Positions 24,895 to 34,727 of a stretch of 64,000 nt of DNA are shown in pieces. The notes beneath the pieces are model-generated. The model saw only the letters and a program-made list of their open reading frames with translations, was not told where the DNA came from and made no database searches. The DNA is taken from contig CADDZR010000004.1 in assembly GCA_902812495.1 (NCBI GenBank), positions 20,764-84,763 on the forward strand. Reading direction: 5' to 3'. Position 1 is the stretch's first letter; every line of letters begins with the position of its first letter. A program made the position numbers and the translations under genes. The DNA comes from an archaeon (lineage in GTDB: Archaea; Thermoproteota; Nitrososphaeria; Nitrososphaerales; Gagatemarchaeaceae).

Positions 24895-26406
24895 TTGGTC
24901 CAGGGATATACCCTTCTTCAGAGCGTAGCCATTCCGGTCGTAGCATCGCTCATACTCTACCCATTATCAAGAAGGATTGGAAAATATGTCGGTTGGATTG
25001 CTTCTCTTTCTCTTGTTTACGTTGTCATACTTTTGGTGTACAACTGGCTCGATGTATATTCTACAGGCGCTGTGCTGAAGGAGAGCTACAACTGGGCTCC
25101 CACCCTGTCCCTAACATTTGGGTTTGTTGCAGATAACCTAAGCATACCTGTAGCTCTGATTATTTCAATAATGCTTGTAGCTGCATGCACCTTTTCTATT
25201 CCATACATGGAAAGAAGGGTATCCGCACTTTACGGCGAAGGTAGCAAGTCTCAGTTGGGGATTTATTTTCTCTGCTTTCTCCTTGTATCCTCCGGCCTGA
25301 TAGGGATAACACTTTCTACAAATCTCATAGAGATATATCTGTTTGTCGAGCTTGTCCTCATACCCACATTCGTTATAATAAGTCTTTTTGGCTACGTGGA
25401 CAAGGAAAGAGTGGGTATAATATACCTTGTCTGGAACCAAGTTGGTGCATTTATCTTCCTTATAGGCGCGGTCCTTGTCTATATACAGACGGGCCAGTTC
25501 AACATTACTTCATTGCAATCTTCCCAGCTCGGGTCTGTAGCGTACTGGGCGGCAGGACTAATACTCATAGGCTGGCTTGTTAAGATGGCAGTCTTTGGAG
25601 TGCATATGTGGCTTCCAATAACAGAGGCGGAACCACCAACATGCTTTGCACCTGTTATGGCTGCTGTGTCAGGGGTTGGAACATACGTTATAGCAAGACT
25701 GCTTCTTTACGGTATGCCTGATGTCTTTCGAGCCTTCAGCCTCCCCTTGATGGCATGGGCAGTGCTGACGATGTTCTATGGAGGGGCATTAACACTTGTA
25801 CAGAAAGATGTAAAATACATCTTTGCTTGGTCCACTGTTGGCCAGAACGCTTACTCGATACTCGGGCTAGCTAGCTTTTCCGCTCTAGGTGTGGCGGGAG
25901 GTGTATTTTACTTTACAAGCCACATACTTGGAAAATTCATACTTTTTTCTGTGGCTGGGATACTTCTAACCCAGACAGGGCTTAGGGATATGAGCAGCAT
26001 GGGAGGACTTGCTTCCAAGATGCCACTAACCGCCTCTCTTTTCTTGACAGGTGCGCTAATTCTTTCAGCGGTTCCACCAACTTCCGGATTTCAGGCCGAA
26101 TGGATCCTTTTTGCTGGTGTGTTCTATCCAGGCTCGGCCGGTTCAGCGGTATACCAGCTTGTTGCAGCTCTCGGCATAATAGCAACACTGCTCACAATAG
26201 CATACACGCTTTGGCCAATGAAAAGGATATTCTTTGGAAAGGTACCAGAGCACCTTTCTTCTGTATCAGAAGCTCCGCTTAGCATGACACTTCCCCTTCT
26301 TGCTGTTGCAGTTGTCTCAATAATGCTTGGAATATATCCTGACGCTGTCGCAAAGCAGCTAATTGCATTTGCAAACACACTCCCAATAGGAGGTGTTTTC
26401 AGATGA
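24895..26406 (+). CDS. Extra NuoM/antiporter-like subunit, TM8 lysine lost
   Basis: A 503-residue Mrp-antiporter-type membrane subunit with about 14 helices. It keeps Glu152 in VELVLIP (TM5), Lys230 in LVKMAVFGVHMWLP (TM7) and the acidic PPTSGFQAEW site (TM12). The TM8 lysine of NuoM aligns to Val261: the segment TCFAPVMAAVSGVGTYV has no lysine where NuoM2 has LLKMGG. It stands as an extra antiporter between nuoK and nuoL, so the arm has four (M1, L, M2, N) instead of three. Whether it pumps is unclear. Start GTG; the stop overlaps nuoL. Confidence 0.88.
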   Translation: MVQGYTLLQSVAIPVVASLILYPLSRRIGKYVGWIASLSLVYVVILLVYNWLDVYSTGAVLKESYNWAPTLSLTFGFVADNLSIPVALIISIMLVAACTFSIPYMERRVSALYGEGSKSQLGIYFLCFLLVSSGLIGITLSTNLIEIYLFVELVLIPTFVIISLFGYVDKERVGIIYLVWNQVGAFIFLIGAVLVYIQTGQFNITSLQSSQLGSVAYWAAGLILIGWLVKMAVFGVHMWLPITEAEPPTCFAPVMAAVSGVGTYVIARLLLYGMPDVFRAFSLPLMAWAVLTMFYGGALTLVQKDVKYIFAWSTVGQNAYSILGLASFSALGVAGGVFYFTSHILGKFILFSVAGILLTQTGLRDMSSMGGLASKMPLTASLFLTGALILSAVPPTSGFQAEWILFAGVFYPGSAGSAVYQLVAALGIIATLLTIAYTLWPMKRIFFGKVPEHLSSVSEAPLSMTLPLLAVAVVSIMLGIYPDAVAKQLIAFANTLPIGGVFR

Positions 26407-28553
26407 CAGAGGTTCCGTCTTTCTCCATATGGATGATTATACTGCTACCGTATGCTGGGTCGATAGTGACTGCAATCCTCTCGCGTGCAGGCAGGGTGAG
26501 AGACTACGTCGCAGTTTTCTTCTCATTTCTTTCCGCATCCTTCTGTGGTTACTTGCTCCTTCCAATACTCCAGGGACAAACACTAAGTGTATACAATTCC
26601 CTGATACCACAGAGCTTCACGTGGATCTCGGGTCTTGGTCTTAGGACAGGCGTGCTTTCAGATCCATACACTGTAATTCTTTGCAACGTCATAGGCTGGG
26701 TTAGCTTCCTCATAATGGTCTACAGCTTGGAGTATGTGAAGGGGGAGAGCGGGGCTCACAGGTACTTCTTCTTCATGAACCTTTTCATTGGGAGCATGCA
26801 ACTCATAGTCTTTTCCGACAACCTTCTTGCACTCTTCATAGGGTGGGAGCTGGTAGGTCTATGTAGCTACGCACTCATCGGATACTACTACAGGGATGAT
26901 GAAAAGGACTGGGTTGGTACAATAGGGCACAAGGCACTCGGCGAGGATCAGGCATATCCTCCTTCACATGCGGGGATGAAGGCATTCATAATGACAAGGG
27001 CGGGAGATGTTGCTATGCTAGCTGGGATACTGATACTATTTATCTACGGTAGGACTTTCAGTTACCAGCAGCTTGCCTCCTCTTCATCGACATGGGCTGT
27101 GTCTCTTGCAAATTCAGGGTTGTTGGTGCCTGTCGCACTTCTCATATTCGGCGGGGCCATAGGTAAGTCGGCACAGTTTCCTCTACATGAGTGGTTGCCA
27201 GATGCGATGGCCGGCCCAGCCCCTGTCTCAGCCCTGATACATGCAGCAACAATGGTGAAGGCAGGTGTTGTCCTTGTTGCCAGGATTGCCCCGATATTTT
27301 ATTTCGCAGTTGTTACAAATCCATCTCTTATACAGCCATTCTTTGTAACTGTAGCATGGATAGGTGCATTCACAGCATTCCTTGCAGCATCGCAGGCAAT
27401 GGTGGGGTTCGAGCTGAAGAAGATACTTGCCTACTCAACAGTCTCGCAGATTGGGTACATGATGATGGCAATGGGCCTTGCTGGCCTATCTTCAGAATTT
27501 GCACAAGGGCTATCGTCAGCACTCTATCATCTTATGAGTCACGCAATATTCAAGGCTTCTCTGTTCCTTGCAGCTGGTGCTCTCATCCACGCAGCCGACT
27601 CTAGGTTCATATCAGATATGGGTGGGTTGGGAAACAGGATGAGGATAACGTTTGCAGCATTCCTCATATCTGTTGCATCACTCTCAGGAATCCCGCCTTT
27701 CAGTGGTTTCTGGAGCAAGGACGCAATACTATCCCTTGCGTACAGCTCCGGTCAGTACGCACTTTTTGTCGTAGGTTCTGTGACTGCAGGAATGACAGCA
27801 TTTTACTCCTTCAGGCTTCTAGGTATAGCCTTTCTCGGAAGTCCAAGCAGAAAGATCGAGAAGCTTGAATCAGAAGGGCATCATGTGGTAGACCCTAGTC
27901 CTGTAATGCTTGTTCCATATGCTCTTCTCTCTTTTGCAACTCTCTTTCTTGGTGTTGTCGCACTTGCTGGTAGTGTTATTCCATCTCTGAATATAGAGGC
28001 TTCTATTGAGAGTGCTTCAGTTTCATATTTGAAGACGTTCTTCCCTTCACTTTCTCTTGAGGGAGAGATTTCATTCAGCATTGCAGCTGCAGCTCTGACA
28101 GGTTTGTTTGTTGCACTTGGTTTCGGTTTATCTTACATCTTTTACATCAGGAGAAGTGCGGACACGTCAAAGTACATCTCCCAGAGCAGTATTATGAGCA
28201 AGCTTTACCTCTTCCTTTACAACAGATGGTACATTAACGCAATATACTACAAGGTTTTTGTTAGGGCTCCTCTAGCTGCATCCTCTTGGCTGAGCGAAAG
28301 GTTTGACGTATTTCTGTTCGGGGTGAACAATGCTGCGAGCCTGCTTGGTGTTTACGTCTCGGCTGTTGGAGGTTGGTTTGATTCGAATGTTGTAGACGCC
28401 CTAGCAAACGGGATTTCTGTAGCAGGTCAATCTTTCTCTAGGCTTGTCAGGAGAATTCAGACTGGAGTTACGGAGCAGTACATACTTGTTTTTGCTTTAG
28501 GTGTTGCATTGCTTCTAGTTGTTCTCATTATCTCGGCAGGGGGTACGCTTTGA
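26403..28553 (+). CDS. nuoL: NADH-quinone oxidoreductase subunit L, with elongated lateral helix region
   Basis: The distal antiporter subunit with the long lateral helix, 716 residues against about 610 in E. coli. Core residues are intact: GWELVGLCSYALIGYYY, GKSAQFPLHEWLPDAMAGP, a His-containing HAATMVKAGV, and FSGFWSKDA. The C-terminal lateral helix contains an apparent internal duplication: a segment from residue 634 (FDVFLFGVNNAASLLG) resembles one from residue 659 (FDSNVVDALANGISVAG), offset 25 residues. Such a lengthening would let the helix reach past an additional antiporter subunit. The start overlaps M1 (ATGA), and the stop overlaps M2. Confidence 0.93.
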   Translation: MTEVPSFSIWMIILLPYAGSIVTAILSRAGRVRDYVAVFFSFLSASFCGYLLLPILQGQTLSVYNSLIPQSFTWISGLGLRTGVLSDPYTVILCNVIGWVSFLIMVYSLEYVKGESGAHRYFFFMNLFIGSMQLIVFSDNLLALFIGWELVGLCSYALIGYYYRDDEKDWVGTIGHKALGEDQAYPPSHAGMKAFIMTRAGDVAMLAGILILFIYGRTFSYQQLASSSSTWAVSLANSGLLVPVALLIFGGAIGKSAQFPLHEWLPDAMAGPAPVSALIHAATMVKAGVVLVARIAPIFYFAVVTNPSLIQPFFVTVAWIGAFTAFLAASQAMVGFELKKILAYSTVSQIGYMMMAMGLAGLSSEFAQGLSSALYHLMSHAIFKASLFLAAGALIHAADSRFISDMGGLGNRMRITFAAFLISVASLSGIPPFSGFWSKDAILSLAYSSGQYALFVVGSVTAGMTAFYSFRLLGIAFLGSPSRKIEKLESEGHHVVDPSPVMLVPYALLSFATLFLGVVALAGSVIPSLNIEASIESASVSYLKTFFPSLSLEGEISFSIAAAALTGLFVALGFGLSYIFYIRRSADTSKYISQSSIMSKLYLFLYNRWYINAIYYKVFVRAPLAASSWLSERFDVFLFGVNNAASLLGVYVSAVGGWFDSNVVDALANGISVAGQSFSRLVRRIQTGVTEQYILVFALGVALLLVVLIISAGGTL

Positions 28554-30019
28554 TGATATTATCGATGCTCATCTTTCTACCAATAGCTTTCTCTCCAGTT
28601 GTGTACCTTGTAACACGCTTTAGCAAAAAGATTGGAATACTTCTTTCTGTTTTCCTTTCATTCTTCATTCTCCTTCTCTCTGCATATGTCTTTACAGGCG
28701 TGTATCTAAATCCACCTCAGCCTAACAACTACTCGTATGCAGAGAGGTTCAGCTGGATAAGCTATGGTCCTGTAACAGTAGACTACTTTGTAGGTGCAGA
28801 CGGACTGAGTTCACCCCTCGTCTTGCTCTCCGCATTGCTTACACTTTTAGTGGTGCTAGGCTCCAGAGAACTCATAGAGAAAAGTGAACCAGAATACTAC
28901 TCTCTCCTCTTCGTGTTTGAAGGTGCAATTATGGGTGTCTTTCTGTCCCTCGACCTTGTTTTCTTCTACATTTTCTGGGAGCTTGTCCTGATTCCCATGT
29001 TCTTCTTTATTGGCCTCTGGGGAGGTTCAAGGAAGAAGTATGCGGCTATGAAATTTATAATATTTACATTTGTCGGTAGCACAGTCATGCTACTCGGATT
29101 TCTCTATGTTTACCTTGTTTCACCCGTTCATTCCTTTGATATACCTGACTTGGCAGGCCAAGTTCCAGGCGGATTACAGCTGATACCGCTCATCCTGACA
29201 TTCCTTGGGTTTGGAGTAAAGCTACCTGTCTTTCCCTTCCACACATGGCTCCCAGATGCGCATGTAGAAGCACCTTCTCCGATAAGTGTCCTGCTTGCGG
29301 GTGTGCTTTTGAAGATGGGAGGGTACGGATTTCTTAGAATAAGTCTTGGGCTCTTTCCCCAAGCGTCAAGCCAGTATGCCGTGTACTTCATTGTCCTGGC
29401 TGTCTTCTCTATGTTCTATGCTGCGTTTGTAGCAATGCTGCAGAAAGACCTCAAGAGGATGGTCGCTTACACGAGCATAAATCACATGGGTTTCGTGATG
29501 CTTGGTGCCTTTGCAGCTGCAGCATCGGGAAGCGTACTTGGGATAGGTGGAGCTCTGCTTCAGATGTTCACACACGGTCTAGCAATAGGCTCTCTCTTCA
29601 TGCTGACCGGCTACATACAGCATCAAGCAGGAACGAGGGAAATCTCCTTACTCAGGGGCCTTAGGAATCTGATGCCAAGAACAGCGATACTTCTTGTACT
29701 TGGTTCGTGGGCTGCGATGGCACTTCCACCTTTCGCGAGTTTCCTAGCTGAATTCATGGTCATAGCTGCTGCCGTAGCTGCTTATTCTTGGTCTGCAATC
29801 TCTGTGCTTGTCCCAGTTATAACAGCAGGCTACTTCCTCTGGATGGTGAAGAGGACAGTTCTCTCAAAGGCCGAGGTGTCAGAGATTCACGACATGAGCC
29901 TTCTTGATATGCTCTCCTTTCTCCTTTACCTTGCACCGCTTGTCATTGTCCTTGTGTTCTCCTTCTTGATAACAGACCCACTTACACCAGTTGCACAGTT
30001 CCTTATGGGGTTGAGATGA
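28550..30019 (+). CDS. nuoM: NADH-quinone oxidoreductase subunit M
   Basis: The canonical antiporter subunit M, 489 residues and about 14 helices. All expected residues are seen: Glu in FWELVLIP, Lys in FGVKLPVFPFHTWLPDAH, the TM8 Lys in LLAGVLLKMGGYGF, and Glu in ASFLAEFM. It overlaps nuoL and nuoN by 4 nt each. It contrasts with the divergent M1 copy upstream, which has lost the TM8 lysine; the two are therefore not a recent duplication. Confidence 0.95.
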   Translation: MMILSMLIFLPIAFSPVVYLVTRFSKKIGILLSVFLSFFILLLSAYVFTGVYLNPPQPNNYSYAERFSWISYGPVTVDYFVGADGLSSPLVLLSALLTLLVVLGSRELIEKSEPEYYSLLFVFEGAIMGVFLSLDLVFFYIFWELVLIPMFFFIGLWGGSRKKYAAMKFIIFTFVGSTVMLLGFLYVYLVSPVHSFDIPDLAGQVPGGLQLIPLILTFLGFGVKLPVFPFHTWLPDAHVEAPSPISVLLAGVLLKMGGYGFLRISLGLFPQASSQYAVYFIVLAVFSMFYAAFVAMLQKDLKRMVAYTSINHMGFVMLGAFAAAASGSVLGIGGALLQMFTHGLAIGSLFMLTGYIQHQAGTREISLLRGLRNLMPRTAILLVLGSWAAMALPPFASFLAEFMVIAAAVAAYSWSAISVLVPVITAGYFLWMVKRTVLSKAEVSEIHDMSLLDMLSFLLYLAPLVIVLVFSFLITDPLTPVAQFLMGLR

Positions 30020-31464
30020 TGGACCTACTGACATTAACAGTATTACTCCTTTCCGGAATCTCCCTCACACTTCCACTACTACAGCTCACCAAGTTCAAGA
30101 TAGTCTCAGCCTATATTCTTGCATCTGTTCTTGCTTTGTCCCTTTTCTTAATAGTAATATACGGACTTAACCCTGTCCAGAATCAGCTTTCTCCTTCACT
30201 TCTTGCTTCCGATACACTTGGTTCATTCTTTGCTGCTATAGCGATAGGTGTCACACTTTTTGTTACTCTTGCCTCAATAGACTACATCCGTACACCGAAT
30301 ACAGCAATTTACTACTCCCTCTTGGGTTTCACAGCGCTTGGAATGCTACTCCTTTCTTTCTCAAAGGACCTCTTAATGCTGTTTGTCTCCTGGGAGCTCA
30401 TGAGCTTCCCGACATACGTTCTTGCAGGAATAGATAAGAAAAGAAGGTCAAACGAGGCCGCCGTAAAGTACGGTATAATAGGCGCGATGTCCTCGGCTAT
30501 AATACTCTATGCAATAAGCATAGCTTACGGAATTGCAGGAAGCACGCAGATATCTGATGTTGTCAGAGCACTCTCTGCTAGGCACGATATAATTGTAGCT
30601 GTCTCCATACTTTTATTTGTTGCGGGCTTTGGGTTCAAGATGTCAATAGTTCCGTTCCATATGTGGATACCAGATGCTTACGAGGGAGCGCCAGCAACTG
30701 TAAGCACACTATTCGCTGCTGCTACAAAAAAGTCGGGATTTGTTGCTGCAATAAGAGTTCTTCTAGCAATGACAACAGTTTACGCCGTGACAAACAATAC
30801 TTTCTTTACAGTTTCGAACATACTTGCTGTACTTGCACTTCTAACCATGACACTTGGTAATGTCGCAGCTCTAACCCAGAGAAGCATAACCAGACTTCTT
30901 GCATACTCAAGTATAGCACAGGCAGGCTACATACTCGTAGGTTTTGTTCCTTTTGCTGTCTCACCTCTATCGTATGATGCACAGATAGGTCTCACAGGTT
31001 CACTCTTCCATATACTGAACCATGCTGTCATGAAGGGCTCCGCCTTCCTTGTAGCAGCTGCCGTGCTTTTGAAGCTGAGGAGAGCGGATCTAGATTCCTA
31101 CAACGGTCTGGCTAAGAGGATGCCAATAGCCTCATTTACACTAGCCATTTCGCTCTTTGCTCTAGCAGGCATACCTCCTCTCAACGGGTTCTGGAGCAAG
31201 CTCTACATCTTCCTCTCTGTCGCAAGCGGACCCTACCTCTGGCTTGCAATAGCTGGAGTACTTAACAGCGCCTTCAGCCTAGGATACTACGCATGGATTG
31301 TAAAGAGAATGTATCTTGACGAGCCTGAGAAGCCTGATAGAGTTGATGAGCCATTATCCTTCGTGATTATCTTTGCTGTTCTGACAGCTCTAATAATAGG
31401 AATAGGTATATTCCCACAGGTATTCATTAACTTCATCACAGGTGCAGTTAACAGCTTCATCTAG
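30016..31464 (+). CDS. nuoN: NADH-quinone oxidoreductase subunit N
   Basis: The antiporter subunit N, 482 residues, adjacent to the J-K part of the arm. Key residues are Glu in VSWELMSFPTYVLAG, Lys in GFGFKMSIVPFHMWIPDAY, the twin Lys in AAATKKSGF and Lys in GFWSKLYIF. It is the last gene of the nuo group. Its stop lies a few bases past that of the convergent A/V-ATPase subunit I gene (overlap 4 nt). Confidence 0.95.
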   Translation: MMDLLTLTVLLLSGISLTLPLLQLTKFKIVSAYILASVLALSLFLIVIYGLNPVQNQLSPSLLASDTLGSFFAAIAIGVTLFVTLASIDYIRTPNTAIYYSLLGFTALGMLLLSFSKDLLMLFVSWELMSFPTYVLAGIDKKRRSNEAAVKYGIIGAMSSAIILYAISIAYGIAGSTQISDVVRALSARHDIIVAVSILLFVAGFGFKMSIVPFHMWIPDAYEGAPATVSTLFAAATKKSGFVAAIRVLLAMTTVYAVTNNTFFTVSNILAVLALLTMTLGNVAALTQRSITRLLAYSSIAQAGYILVGFVPFAVSPLSYDAQIGLTGSLFHILNHAVMKGSAFLVAAAVLLKLRRADLDSYNGLAKRMPIASFTLAISLFALAGIPPLNGFWSKLYIFLSVASGPYLWLAIAGVLNSAFSLGYYAWIVKRMYLDEPEKPDRVDEPLSFVIIFAVLTALIIGIGIFPQVFINFITGAVNSFI

Positions 31465-33497
31465 GTCCAGTTTACCTTTGTTCTTATTCTTTCAGGAAAT
31501 ATACGCTTGAAGGGTATACCGTTTCCCTCATAGAACTTTGTAAAGAACTCATAAACATGCAACCTTAGATCCTGGATGTAAACAACAAGAGCCTCGAATG
31601 CTATTATAAGTACGTTGAAGAAAACCCAAGGAACAGCAGTAACAGGGCTTGTGAGTGGTACGTACTGATTTACAATGAGAAGAAGAGATGCATGTATCAA
31701 GAGCATTACACCAAGCCTAACGTAGCTTATTGTGTTCGCTGAAAATTGAAGAATCCTCTCAAATACCTCAAGGGCACCCATCGCTATCGCACCCCCAATA
31801 CTCTCACCTTTCACTTTCCCAGCTGCTATTGCGATTGCCTTGCCAAAGAGAATGCAGAACATCGAGCTGAAGATAAGAATGAGTGAAACCATGCCAAAAA
31901 GCTTCGTTGGGACCCCGGTGCCGTTAACTACCGTGTTGGTGCTAAGTATGTTGAATGTATAATTTGCACCTACAAAAGCAAAGCCAAAGAATATGCCTCC
32001 AACATACATGACAAAGGTCGGAACCCTGTTTACAAGTGTTTCAACGAACTCTCCTGCCTTTACGGACTCTACTATGCTGAGTGCAAGCGCGGTTGCAAGG
32101 TGGGCAACACCTATGAATAGAGAAAGTAGTACTATGTTGATAACACCAGCATTATCAAGCTGTGCAACCTGTCCCTCTCTGTGTATTATCTCAAGAAGTG
32201 TCGGAACTGGCAGGATGCTGTGTAGAGAAAAGCCAAAGAACTCACCAAATATTGCACCAAAGAATGTTGCTGACAGACCAGCTGCAAGAAATATCTTCCC
32301 CCACTCTCTAATGCTCCCTATTCCCTTTATTATCAGCAGTATCGAAAAGACTGTGAGGACAAGACCATGTCCAAAATCTCCGAACATGAGTCCGAAGAAG
32401 ACAGGGAAGACAAAGGATATTATTGGTGTGGGGTCAACTTCATGCCTAGAGGGAACACCCTGCTCCGAGGTTATCAGTTCAAAAGTTCTTGCAATACTCC
32501 CGTTGTTTAGCAGGGTTGGGATACCTTCCTCCTCATCATTGTCGGTGTCTTTGTGAACTATCCATTGCGACATCATTGTCCTGAACTCCCCTTCCCTGCT
32601 TTCTGGTATGAAGCCCGAGATAACAGCAAACCTTCTCATGTTGCCTGAAGCCCTTATCTCATCGAGAGCGTCCCTGCATATCTCTGCTAGCTCAAGAACA
32701 GCGAGCACATCTTCCCCCTTATTTAATGCAATTTCATCCAGCTCTCTTGTTGCTTTTTCCATTTCTTCTTGGAGCTTCGAAAGTCTCTCAGTAAGCTCCT
32801 TGAACGCAAGGGACGTATCCTGGGGTAAATCTGCTGGCAGGCTGAGTTCCCTTCCACCAAATGCCTTGATAGCCCTTTCAATTCTCTGCCTGTCTACAGA
32901 GTCAAATGCAACAAGAACAAGCGTGTAAAGGTCGGAAAGTTTCTCTGTCTTGCAGATTGTGTCTGGAATGGAGCCAAGGAACTCCCCAAGTGCCTTCTGC
33001 TGCAAGATAACAAGTGTTAGCCCAAGTCTTTTCATCTTCCCAAGACCCCTCAGGTCGAGGGGGTGGGAGGAAACAAGTGACACAAGCTCTAGCATTGTCC
33101 TCGTTTCGTTAATTTCCTTCTGTGCCTTCTGGATGCTTGACTTTACCTCTTGGACTCTTTTTGAAACAGGGCTGAGGATGTACTCAGCCCTCGAGATAAG
33201 CTCTTCCCAGTCCCTTGCATCAAAGACTTTCCTGTTTATCTTCACCCCCCTGAAAACAACATCTATTGCACCTGGCATTGGCTGAAGTCCTAGATCTTTT
33301 GCTGTCTGGTCTGCAATGGCATAAAGCCTTACTGCCCTCGAATCAAGCTCCTGTATCCTGCTGTCAAATATACTGTTTTTCTGTTCAATTATATGAAAGT
33401 CCCTGAATTCAGCTATCTTCCTAGTCACTGATTCATACTCGCTCCTAGGCGAAACAACAGTCACCCTGCACAGCTTTGCTTTGCCCATACCTGACAC
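31461..33497 (-). CDS. atpI: A/V-type ATP synthase subunit I (a-type)
   Basis: The membrane stator and proton-half-channel subunit of the archaeal A/V-type ATP synthase, 678 residues. The N-terminal half (about 330 residues) is soluble and coiled-coil; the C-terminal half has about seven or eight helices beginning at PIISFVFPVFFGLMFGD. The conserved Arg of the proton channel is in ISYVRLGVMLLIH. The start is GTG at 33497, with CCTTATAAC about 27 nt upstream (33520-33528), a leaderless promoter; an ATG three codons later is the alternative. It diverges from subunit C. Confidence 0.94.
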   Translation of the reverse strand: MSGMGKAKLCRVTVVSPRSEYESVTRKIAEFRDFHIIEQKNSIFDSRIQELDSRAVRLYAIADQTAKDLGLQPMPGAIDVVFRGVKINRKVFDARDWEELISRAEYILSPVSKRVQEVKSSIQKAQKEINETRTMLELVSLVSSHPLDLRGLGKMKRLGLTLVILQQKALGEFLGSIPDTICKTEKLSDLYTLVLVAFDSVDRQRIERAIKAFGGRELSLPADLPQDTSLAFKELTERLSKLQEEMEKATRELDEIALNKGEDVLAVLELAEICRDALDEIRASGNMRRFAVISGFIPESREGEFRTMMSQWIVHKDTDNDEEEGIPTLLNNGSIARTFELITSEQGVPSRHEVDPTPIISFVFPVFFGLMFGDFGHGLVLTVFSILLIIKGIGSIREWGKIFLAAGLSATFFGAIFGEFFGFSLHSILPVPTLLEIIHREGQVAQLDNAGVINIVLLSLFIGVAHLATALALSIVESVKAGEFVETLVNRVPTFVMYVGGIFFGFAFVGANYTFNILSTNTVVNGTGVPTKLFGMVSLILIFSSMFCILFGKAIAIAAGKVKGESIGGAIAMGALEVFERILQFSANTISYVRLGVMLLIHASLLLIVNQYVPLTSPVTAVPWVFFNVLIIAFEALVVYIQDLRLHVYEFFTKFYEGNGIPFKRIFPERIRTKVNWT

Positions 33498-33640
33498 ATG
33501 GCCGGGAAAAATTACATGTTATAAGGATTCAAATTTTTCTGCACCCTATATCTTACCTAAGGGGTTCTTATTTCGTTTCTTTCTTTGCTACAACTACACA
33601 ATACTGATAAAGAAGGCATACAGAGGCCGGAACGATAGAC

Positions 33641-34687
33641 TTGCCAGGCGTTTACGCAGGTACTAAGTCGTTTGCCTTGAAGGGGCAGCTTCTAGACAGG
33701 CCCACACTCGAGAAACTAGCCGAATCTGCTAGCATAGACGAGCTTGTCAACAGGCTCAAGACAACGCCTTACTCGGATTACATTTCGCAGCTATCGCCTC
33801 CTTATTTCTCAAGGAAACTCGAGCTTGCATTCAGGGCAAGACTTGCTGATGTTCACTTTTCTCTTATTCGCGTAACGAATTCCAGGCTTGTTGAGCTTTT
33901 TTATCTCAAGAGAATAGGCTGGGACCTGAAAACAGTTCTCAAAGCAAAGGCTCTTGGTAAGAGCTACGAGGAAACATCCGAATTCATAGACATGAGGGCT
34001 GAGGAGCTTGTAGGAAGAAGGGATCTGATAGTTAGGGTTCTCTCAGCAAAAGATATACAGGAAGCTCAGACTCTACTGTCAGGCACGGAGTTCTACGAAG
34101 ATGCTGAAAAGGCTCTCTCTGCATACCTCTCCACAGGTGAGATAAGGGTCTTTGACACCTACATTGACCATGCAATCCTCTCTCAAATTTCAAAGGAGTT
34201 CACTTCTAACAAGAAAGGCTATGCATCTAGAAGTGACGTTTCAGATGTAGAATCAATTGTATCTCTTGAAATAGACTCTTACAATATACTTACAGTGCTT
34301 AGGGCCAAGGTATGGAAGATTCCAGATAACGAGGTGAGATCTCTGATAATAACACCTTCGTACAAGGTTTCATCTGAAACACTTGGAAGGATGATCTCAA
34401 CAGAAACAGTCGAGGAGGCATCGAGGCTTCTCCCTGAGAAGTACCTCAAGGATGTTACCAAGCAGGATGAGGAATCTATTATAGATGGTATAGAATGGAA
34501 CCTTGCAGAGGAAGGTGTTAGAACAGCATCAAGGACTTTTCTTTGGCAGGGACTAGGCTTGGCGGTTGCGCTTGGCCTGATAAAGCTGCTGGAAAATGAG
34601 GTAAACAACCTCTCAGCCATAGCCGTGGGTGTCGAGTCTCACCTTGAAGCGAGGAGAATACTTTCAAAGCTCCTCTTTGCTATGTAA
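33641..34687 (+). CDS. atpC: A/V-type ATP synthase subunit C
   Basis: The central-axle connecting subunit (V-type d / A-type C) that joins the rotor shaft to the c-ring, 348 residues. It is recognised by the family pattern of repeated helical thirds, for example FYLKRIGWDLKTVLKAKALG and IDSYNILTVLRAKVWKI. The start is TTG at 33641 with a GAGG run in the upstream region. It is followed by the K subunit gene. Catalytic A/B and stalk genes are not in the window, so the operon is split. Confidence 0.9.
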   Translation: MPGVYAGTKSFALKGQLLDRPTLEKLAESASIDELVNRLKTTPYSDYISQLSPPYFSRKLELAFRARLADVHFSLIRVTNSRLVELFYLKRIGWDLKTVLKAKALGKSYEETSEFIDMRAEELVGRRDLIVRVLSAKDIQEAQTLLSGTEFYEDAEKALSAYLSTGEIRVFDTYIDHAILSQISKEFTSNKKGYASRSDVSDVESIVSLEIDSYNILTVLRAKVWKIPDNEVRSLIITPSYKVSSETLGRMISTETVEEASRLLPEKYLKDVTKQDEESIIDGIEWNLAEEGVRTASRTFLWQGLGLAVALGLIKLLENEVNNLSAIAVGVESHLEARRILSKLLFAM

Positions 34688-34688
34688 T

Positions 34689-34697
34689 ATTTATAAA
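34689..34697 (+). promoter_or_regulatory. TATA box of atpK
   Basis: ATTTATAAA, centred 35 nt before the ATG of atpK, suggesting its own short-leader transcript beside read-through from atpC. Confidence 0.4.
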
Positions 34698-34727
34698 CAG
34701 TCCAATTTTGTGCTTGCACGTCAAATC

